From the NCBI GenBank assembly GCA_003586115.2, contig QVOM02000001.1, forward strand, positions 12,839,610 through 12,903,609: 64,000 nucleotides of DNA. The letters run 5' to 3'. The notes under the pieces were generated by a model. That model was not told where the DNA came from and did no database searches. It worked only from the letters and a program-made list of their open reading frames with translations. Of the stretch, positions 57,331 through 64,000 are shown one piece after another. The position numbers were made by a program, and so were the translations under genes. The stretch is from Salvator merianae. Taxonomy: Eukaryota > Chordata > Lepidosauria > Squamata > Teiidae. How positions within the stretch are numbered: position 1 is the first letter of the stretch; every line of letters begins with the position of its first letter.

Positions 57331-57975
57331 GCACATAAGAACACAAGAGGAGCCTTGCTGGATCAGGCCACGGCCCGAGTAGTCCAGCATTCTGCTTCAC
57401 ACGGTGGCCCACCAATTACTTCTGGGCATTCTCAAGCAGAATAAAAAGGAAAACCTTCACCTGCTCTTGACTCCCCACAACAGACATCCTGCCTGTCTTT
57501 CAAACCTGGAGGGAGTACCTAGGCATCTATTCTAGTAGCCATTGATACACCTGACCTCCATGAATCTGTCAATTCATTCTTAAAGCTATCCAGGGTGCTT
57601 GCTGTCACCACCTCTTCTGATAATAAATTCCATAGACCGATGCCCCTCTGGGTGAAAAAATACTTCCCTTTGTTGGTCCTAACTCTCAGCTTCATAGAGT
57701 GCCCCCTGGTCCTAGTGTTGTGTGATAGAGAAAGGAATTTCTCTCTATCCACCTTATCCATACCATGCATGATTTTATATACTTCAATCAGGTCTTCTCT
57801 TAAATGCTGCTTTTCAAGGCTGAAGAGGCCAAGGCGTTGCAGCCTGATTTTGTAAGGAAGGTGTTCCAGCCCCTTGATCATTCTGGTTGCCCTTTTCTGC
57901 ACCTTCTCCAGCAAAGTTACATGTATGCACAGGATTGTAGCCTCCTTGAGATCTGTCATTATCTGGGCCAATAGC
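57331..57975 (-). mobile_element. CR1-type LINE ORF2 C-terminus and 3' UTR
   Basis: On the minus strand LEKVQKRATRMIKGLEHL is followed by RLQRLGLFSLEKQHLREDL, a histidine/arginine-rich RTRGHSMKL segment, KYFFTQRGIGLWN and EEVVTASTLDSFKN. This is the conserved C-terminal block of CR1-clade ORF2, open for 150 codons (57519-57971). Downstream lies the common reptile 3' region, seen on the plus strand as 'gccttgctggatcaggcc' near 57353. 5'-truncated just upstream of the block. Retention of one frame suggests this copy is younger than the split LINE at 38.4-40.2 kb. Confidence 0.9.
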
Positions 57976-58235
57976 TACCTCTGATTCCACCGTCTGTCCC
58001 AACAATGAGAACCACTATCTACAGCAGCTAAATCTGTTGTTTTAAGACTTTCACTTTTGGAGAAAGTGGTACGACCCATTTATGACTTTTTAATGCCTGC
58101 ATTTTAAAATTCTGTCATTTCAATGATTATTACTGTAATGTTTTTGCTGTTTTTACTCCATTTGACCTGTCCTGAAACCCTTTGGGGAAGGAAGGGCAGG
58201 ATAAAATTTTTAATGATAAATGAATAAGACTCTTA
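57976..58235 (+). mobile_element. L2-type 3' tail (probable)
   Basis: The last 100 bp read 'cctgaaaccctttggggaag' and 'gcaggataaaatttttaatg', a tail layout similar to 35740-35812 with a degraded terminal repeat 'gataaatgaataa'. Only the final part is convincing. Confidence 0.5.
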
Positions 58236-58960
58236 AAATATGTCTCTGTACTTTTCATGCTTGCCAGTTTGTGAATTAGCCAAATAGAGTTAGTGACCCA
58301 ATGGTTAAGAACGCAGGGAACATCCCTGAAAGCGCATGATTAAGTATCTGAGCTATAAATTTCTGTTGTTTACGAGACACAGACGCTCCCTTTCAAGAGT
58401 AGCACTTCCTTGCAATATGTGGGGACACCTAGTGACTATGTAGGAGTACTGCAGCCCCGTAATTGTACACATTGCAGGGCAAGTCAACCCATGGGTTTTC
58501 ATAAAGTTATTCCATTTAACTCCTTGCAAATTTACGTTAATAAAAAAGAACACTGGCATGCATGGATGATAAAACATGGCATAAAAGTACGTGAAATACT
58601 GTGCCATTTCTTCTGATTTTATATGATCCAAATAAAACAAAAGGAATGTATTAATCTTTTCTAGTTTTTTCCCCACTGGGGAAAGCATAGGTAGGTGCAT
58701 GCTTCATCAGTGGTGGCTGATGTCCATTGTAGTGGGTGGGACAAGGGCAAAGGAACCCAAAGGAAGTGGAATAGGTGGAGCTGATGGCAGAGGAGGCACT
58801 TAGACCACATCCACACAAGGCTGCTGGCTCAACGGGATGCCACATCCATGTGGCACACTGGTCCATCAGGAGGTCGTGGCCCTGGGGATCAGTTTTTCCA
58901 CATGACGGTAGCAGTGGCGAAAATGCACCAGAGAGTGGGCCAGCTAGAGACTCCTTTAAA
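58236..58960. other. Unassigned stretch with a hAT-like start
   Basis: A CAGTGGTGGCTGATG motif at 58709 resembles the starts of 5262 and 6285 and continues with 'cccaaaggaagtgg'. No right end was found. The rest is unassigned. Confidence 0.4.
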
Positions 58961-59090
58961 GCTGGTTATTATTTGTATGGGAGACCACCACTAAATCCCA
59001 GGACTGCACTGCAGACCAGGAAGTCAGTAAAACCTCTGAGAAGATGGTAATGGAAATGGGAAACCACTTGCCAAGAAAATGATTCAAATT
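58961..59090 (+). mobile_element. 5S-rRNA-derived SINE fragment
   Basis: 'ggttattatttgtatgggag' followed by 'accaccactaaatcccagg' aligns with the internal control region of 5S rRNA (GTTAGTACTTGGATGGGAG type). The body after it ('agtaaaacctctgag' and 'aaaccacttgccaagaaaa') matches the rest of a squamate 5S-SINE. The 5' half of the 5S head is missing or unrecognisable. Confidence 0.7.
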
Positions 59091-60194
59091 GAGGGCACCT
59101 GGAACATTTACTTACAACAAATTTTATTGTCCCAGTCTCTGCCCAGATTGCCATGCATTTATTGCATTTGTTGCTCCCTTCTTATAGCTTCCGCTTTATA
59201 ATCATAGCGTAAAAGGTAAATGTGATCCTGCCTTGGCTTTGTGCATTTTTACTATTACCCGACAGTCAGTTACTACATCATTACTAATACCTGACAGTCA
59301 GTTAATACTTTACTTTCCAGACTCCAAGTACTGCAAGGCTTGCTTGTTTCTGAACATTGTGGGCTGCAGTCTTGCTCTGACTCTACAGCCAGCCATTAGA
59401 AGATCAGCTGCGTTATATTCCTGGGTCCTCCCCTCAATAGATCACAGAGCAGGAACATGCCCCTTGATGAACTGGGCCCTGTAATTCAACTAAGCCACAG
59501 AAAAGAACAGCTCCCTCTCTGACAAACCACCCACTAATGTGAGTTTCTTTCTAAACCAAAGCTAGGAGGAAGAAAACAAGGGGAGCAAGTGACTCTCAAT
59601 GACAGCAGCTTTATTTATGTTTCTCTGTCCCAGGACTATAATCTGCTGCACTCTGCCATCCCTCTTTTAAAAAAGAAAAAAAAAATGCACATATAATATT
59701 TCCATGTCTTGTTTGTTTTTGTGCAACTTTGGTTGCAACCAGGCAGGGCTTTTTCAGTCACCTCTTATAAAGGAGCACCCCATCTGCAGATGCACAAAAA
59801 TGTGCATCAAACAGATAACTGAGTGCCCAAAAGCCTACCTCATTTGTCTTTGTTTGCCTCCAATTTCAGCAACATCTTTACTGCCAATGCGTAGTACTCG
59901 CTGATTGGCCTCTTGTCTGCCCAGGTTTTCATGGCCCAAATTGGTTTACCCTCCTTAGCCATCATTTCCATGCTATGATTGTCTGCATTTCCCTCCTCTG
60001 TGCCTATGTAGCTCCCCAGCCAATCTAATTAAAAGAATTTTGGTGTTATGAAACCCTGAATGAGGAAGGGGTGCCCATTCCCAGACTTTAATACAGGGTA
60101 AGGGGATTACAGCAATCAAATGTCTGACATTTCAGACTCAAAGTCGCCCAGAAGGTGCCTCATTAAGCATGCCTGATCACAGCCTTTTTTGACA
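59091..60194. other. Unassigned stretch
   Basis: A 'ctgacagtcagtta' motif occurs twice near 59260-59305 as an imperfect direct repeat. No gene recognised. Confidence 0.5.
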
Positions 60195-60399
60195 ATTATT
60201 TATTTATTGCTGGGTACCACCAAGTTATGACCAACTCCTGGTTGACTGCATGAGCACCTCCATGGATGTCTCTATGCAGTTTTTTTTTGGCAGAGATACA
60301 GAAGTGGATTGCTGTTGCTTACTTCCAGGGAGCGGCTGGGGATTGAACCAGCAACACTCTGCTTTCCAGGCAGGTTGCTCTACCACTGAGCCGCTCCCT
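60195..60399 (-). mobile_element. tRNA-derived SINE (reverse, full length)
   Basis: The best-preserved copy of the family. Read in reverse from 60399: a tRNA-like head gggagcggctcagtggtaga with a clear A box, a B box (ggttcaatcccc), a body containing 'ccacttctgtatctctgcc', and a tail ending in AAT-rich repeats near 60198-60208. Confidence 0.9.
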
Positions 60400-61861
60400 T
60401 TTAGTATTACCAGTACTAAGGATATTGACTGCCTGAGATTAAATACAAATCCAGAAAAAATTCCTGGAAAGATATAGTTTACTTAAGCCCTATATCCTCC
60501 TTGGAAGGAAAACAAGGTGCTTAGAAGTCTATTATGGCTCCTCAGCAATCTCTGGAGGCTAATGTCCTCTTCTCAGCCTGTCAACAAGGCAATGATGAAG
60601 TGGAGTTACAACCATTAGAAACCATTGATTTCTAATAGAAGAAATACAGGCTCAGGTCTGCCTGGGAAACAAAAGGAAGCATCAGGGCCCAGCCTTAAAG
60701 GCAACGACTGCCTGTTTCTCAGTACTGTGGGGCTGAGGCAGTGATTGAAGTAGTGGCAGCCAATGCCCAGGGCACAGTGGTGGGGCTGAACCACAATTTG
60801 CCATTTGCCTTTAATCTCTTTGAAAAGCAGGGAATGAAGTTTTGGTCTGACACAGAGGTGCTAATGTCTGCATTGGCCTGCAACCTCATTCAGTGTGCTC
60901 CAAAGACATCAAAGGCAAATGGCAAACTGCTGCTCAGTTCCACAGCTGGAACAGTCAACTCTCCACTGCCCCGTCTGTCTCACACTCTGTTGTGTGCCAC
61001 GATGCATTTTGGAAGGATGAAATATTGGAGTTTTTCTGCAGTATCTGATAGAATACATAGGATTTAGAGGGAAATGAACTTGGCAAGGGAAATCAGCCTG
61101 GCTTGCATGAGAGTGAGGAGGTGGAGCACAGAGGAGGTGACAGACTTTCCATTCCCGGCAAACTTGCTTATGTGTTTACCTTTTGATATGTATTCAGGTC
61201 TGTCTACTTTCTCTGCACCAAACAGCCTTGACCTCTGCAGGAAAAGAGCAAAGAACTGCTGCAAAGAGACCGAATATTGTCTTTGTCTCAACCAGTGTGG
61301 AGTGACATTTGTCCTGAATCTTGGACTGGAATTTTTAAGTTATGCATGTATAATTTTACTAATCTTTTGGGCCTTTTAGGAACTGAGACTGAATTTTAGT
61401 CTCTCAGTGAACCTTTTGTACTTCTTGAGAAGAGCCAGTGTGTGCAATCATGAACCTACGTTGTATATTTACTCCGTTATTCTTTTCTTACCCCACAGTT
61501 TGCCTCTGCTAAGAAAAAGTAACGCTTTCCATTTCCTTCCTGCCTCTATCCTGTAGTGCTGTTTAAAAGTTGGGTCTTAGCATTTTTTTAAACAATACGC
61601 CAATGGCAGCAACGCCACAAAAGCACTTTGTGTATGTTCAGAGACTCTCATTCCTAGTATTCTGGTTTTGGTATTTATATACTATTTTTAGCCACCCTAG
61701 CAGTTTAGAGATAAAAAAAATATATAATAGCATCGCAAAAGAGTAATTTTTAAAAAATAAAATTAAGCTGCACAGAATATATATCTTAAAATTTGCTGTG
61801 GCAGCTCCCCACCCACACCAGACTTTGGGGGCTGTCCTATAGCCTAACTCATATATTTTTA
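60400..61861. other. Unassigned stretch with an inverted repeat
   Basis: A 16-bp perfect inverted repeat, tttgccatttgccttt at 60797-60812 and its complement at 60911-60926, is about 100 bp apart. A 108-codon plus frame (60741-61067) spans it without recognised similarity. Confidence 0.45.
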
Positions 61862-62260
61862 TATTTTTTGTTTAAGAATTTATATCCTACCCTTCACCAA
61901 AAGGTCCCAGGGTTGGTCACAACAACAAAAAGACAAAATATATAAAATATTCACACATATTTAAAATATAACCCACCTTCTCTGGCAGGAGAACACTCAG
62001 AGGAAGCTAAACATCAAAGGCCTGGGTGAAGAGGTTTGGTTTAACCAGGTGCCAAAACTATGTAACGTACCTGGCAAACCTCCAGAGGGAGACTATTCCA
62101 GAATCCTGGGGCCACCACAGAAAAGGCCTTCTTGTGTGACCCTTGTACCTCTGAGAGAGAAGGAACTATAAGAAGACTCTCTCTTTGAGATCTCAATATA
62201 TGGGCAGGTCTATATAGGAGAAAGTGCTCCTTCAGATAACCAGAGGAAGTCTGCTAAGTG
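61862..62260 (-). mobile_element. L2-type LINE, 3' UTR and C-terminal remnant
   Basis: In reverse, the segment starts with coding remnants (region complementary to 'gggccaccacagaaaaggcc' and 'cctccagagggagac'), then a 3' UTR, then a tail containing 'accaaccctgggaccttttg' ending in an AT-rich run. It is closely similar to 51690-51920, which confirms the same LINE clade. It lies head-to-head with the plus-strand LINE that follows. Confidence 0.75.
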
Positions 62261-62399
62261 GAGAGATCTATGCACTTGACAGATGTGAGGGAAGTCTGCG
62301 AGGCATCATCTCATGACAACAAACAGGGGAGCATATAGCAATGGGAAGTGGAGAACAATGGTTCAGGGAAGGAGTGATAGATATATTAAGGCAATCAGT

Positions 62400-64000
62400 C
62401 CTTCTGTTCTGCCTCTCAACCATCAGAATGGGGGGATGGCTATCAGTCTCCCTACTGGCTTGGTGGTGCTGTTGTGAATGCCAGGTCGGTCCAAAACAAG
62501 TCACGTTTCATTCACAAGCTGATTGTGGATGAATGGGTTGACCTGGTATATATCACAGAGACCTGGATAGGTGAGCTCAGAGGCCTAGTGCTTGCTCAGA
62601 TTTGCTCCCCATGATAACTGGTGCAGCATCAGTCCAGGCTTGTGAGGCAGGTTGAAGGAGTCCCCATAGTCTATAAAATAGTATCTCTCTCACCAGACAC
62701 CCTATCTGCTCTGTAACTAGGGTTGAGAGATTGTTCCTGGCATTGAGCCAGAGAGACAGAACAGAGAGACAGAGAGACAGAACAGGGTTGCTGTTGGTAT
62801 AATGTTTACCCCACTACTCTATCTGAGTTGGTGGAGGTTATCTCACATGTGGTGTTGGAGGCACTCTGCAGAGTAATATTGGGGGATTTCAACTTTCACG
62901 CTGAGGATGCCTCCAGCAGGCCAGCTCAGAACTTCATGACCTCCATGGCAACCATGGGGTTTGTCATGGCATATTATGGGCCCAACCTATGTCACAGGAC
63001 ATACCCTTGACCCAGTGGCAGCCCATCATGTTAACGGCGGGTGTTCAGAACCCGCGGGAAGGAGGTGATTGCTGGCTGTGGGACCTCTAAGCCTCTGTAC
63101 TCTCACAGTAGGCCGCTTGGCAGCGAACACCTGCCCTTAAAGCAACAGACCACCACTGCCTTGACATGGTCTTTGCTACACAGTGGTAATTTATTGGTTC
63201 ATAGGTTTGTAGCAAATCCACTCTTATAGACTGATTACTTTTTGATGAAGTTTGGGCTTAGGGTGCCAATTCCTCCCTGCAGAAGTGAAGGACCCATTGA
63301 GATGGTTTGCTTCTAGAGACTTATGGAATCCAATAGATTCCTGTTGGCTCTGGAGGAGTTTCTGGTTGACATGGCTGGTGCTCCTGTTGAGACTCTGGTC
63401 TCACTTGGAATCATGAAGTGAGTAGAATTATTGACATAGTCACTCCCAAGTTCCTTCAGAGACTCTGCAGAGCTCACAAGGCATCCTGGAATAGCAAGGA
63501 GTCATGCACATAAAGTATGATGGTCGATAGCTAAAGTACAAGTGGCATAAATCTCAAAGTGAATCTGAACAAATGTGAGTAAGAGCATATCATTGTGTCT
63601 TTCAAGTGACAGTGCCAATGGTGAAGAAGAAAGCTTACTTGTCTGCCACCACTCTGTCCTCAAGTGGCCATCCAGCAGAACTGTTCCAAGTGGTTACAGG
63701 GTTGTTACTATCTAGCCATTTATTTATTCCACCTTTGGTGGTTTGCTGTGATACGTTTGTAAGGCACTATCAGTACAAAATTGGAATTGTACATCACAGC
63801 TGGAAGTTGTTCACTGGAGATATCCATAGCACCTTCTGGTCCTGCTATTTTGGATCACTTTCAGTTACTGCATTCTGAGGAAGAGGACAAGCTGCTTGCA
63901 AGAGTCTGGCCAACCTCAATCCTTGTTCATCATGGCTAATAAAAGCTAGCCAAAGGGGTATGGCTGGGTGGATCCAGAGAGTGATATGTGCTACATTGCA
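62400..64000 (+). mobile_element. L2-type LINE ORF2 (endonuclease and linker), cut by window end
   Basis: From about 62474: VNARSVQNKSRFIHKL, DLVYITETWIG and, near 62865, RVILGDFNFHAED correspond to the apurinic endonuclease motifs of L2-clade ORF2, with the catalytic-type E in TETW and the GDFN motif present. Later PTYVTGHTL, RFLLALEEFLVDMAG, SAT...GHPAELFQVVTGLL, CDTFVRHYQYKIGIV and NPCSSWLIKAS follow in the order expected before the RT domain, which would lie beyond the window. Stops and frameshifts (for example at 62945-62990) and the MITE at 63013-63158 show it is inactive. Confidence 0.88.
63013..63158. mobile_element. hAT MITE, copy 3 (146 bp), inside the LINE endonuclease region
   Basis: Starts cagtggcagccc and ends accaccactg. 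The flanks ccttgacc (63005-63012) and ccttgaca (63159-63166) agree at seven of eight bases. Removing the element and one flank restores the LINE reading G-H-T-L-D-M-V-F across the junction, which confirms the insertion boundaries. Confidence 0.9.

Noticed and set aside
58961..59090. 5S rRNA gene
   Set aside because: Only about 40 bp resemble 5S and the rest is SINE body; it is too short and diverged to be a 5S gene.
60195..60399. Possible functional tRNA gene on the minus strand
   Set aside because: A and B boxes are present, but the sequence continues into a SINE body and tail, the cloverleaf is incomplete and related copies are dispersed.

Overview
This window looks like gene-poor vertebrate nuclear DNA, most likely from a squamate reptile (a lizard; moderate confidence). 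The evidence is its repeat mix: CR1-type and L2-type LINE remnants, tRNA-derived SINEs ending in a tail typical of reptile SINEs, a SINE carrying a 5S-rRNA internal promoter, and very many short non-autonomous DNA transposons (Harbinger-like and hAT-like). I found no exon of a cellular protein-coding gene, no functional tRNA or rRNA gene and no CRISPR array. The open frames are short. The longest, 217 codons at 40717-41370 (minus), is only slightly longer than chance predicts for this much sequence. No host gene product should be read from this window.

Layout. 1-10 kb: mostly unassigned DNA with MITE pieces, one tRNA-SINE (about 4984-5180), a 142-bp hairpin MITE (8831-8972) and a 38-bp tandem duplication. 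10-12 kb: a SINE fragment, then the decayed transposase of a PIF/Harbinger element (about 10708-11550, plus strand). 12-17 kb: a SINE, a degenerate three-unit repeat and a possible conserved non-coding block (13.85-14.4 kb). 17-31 kb: two full copies of a 1.2-kb terminal-inverted-repeat (TIR) element (17471-18661 and 29221-30460), palindromic MITEs, a degenerate minisatellite and a G-rich hexamer array. 32-46 kb: more MITEs, an L2 3' end, a CR1 3' end, a CR1-type LINE split by a third copy of the 1.2-kb element (38467-39667), a tRNA-SINE and Harbinger-type MITEs. 46-64 kb: three copies of a short hAT MITE with 8-bp target duplications, a minus-strand L2-type LINE (51.6-52.6 kb), a left-truncated fourth copy of the 1.2-kb element (55218-56336), further SINEs, a CR1-type LINE fragment, and an L2-type LINE running plus-strand off the window end (about 62.4-64 kb).

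How the parts relate. The decayed Harbinger transposase could belong to the kind of element that mobilised MITEs whose termini read GGGCCTTTYTGCAC; one of these (42488-42932) has a TAA duplication, as expected of Harbinger. A second terminus, GGCYGCRTTCNGACA, is shared by the 1.2-kb elements and by 100-bp palindromes; where measurable it makes 3-bp duplications of variable sequence. Nested insertions give a relative chronology: LINEs first, then the 1.2-kb element and the hAT MITE. The most promising thing to follow up is the 1.2-kb family, which has precise ends, one copy with a replaced interior, and internal CRE and CCAAT-like motifs.
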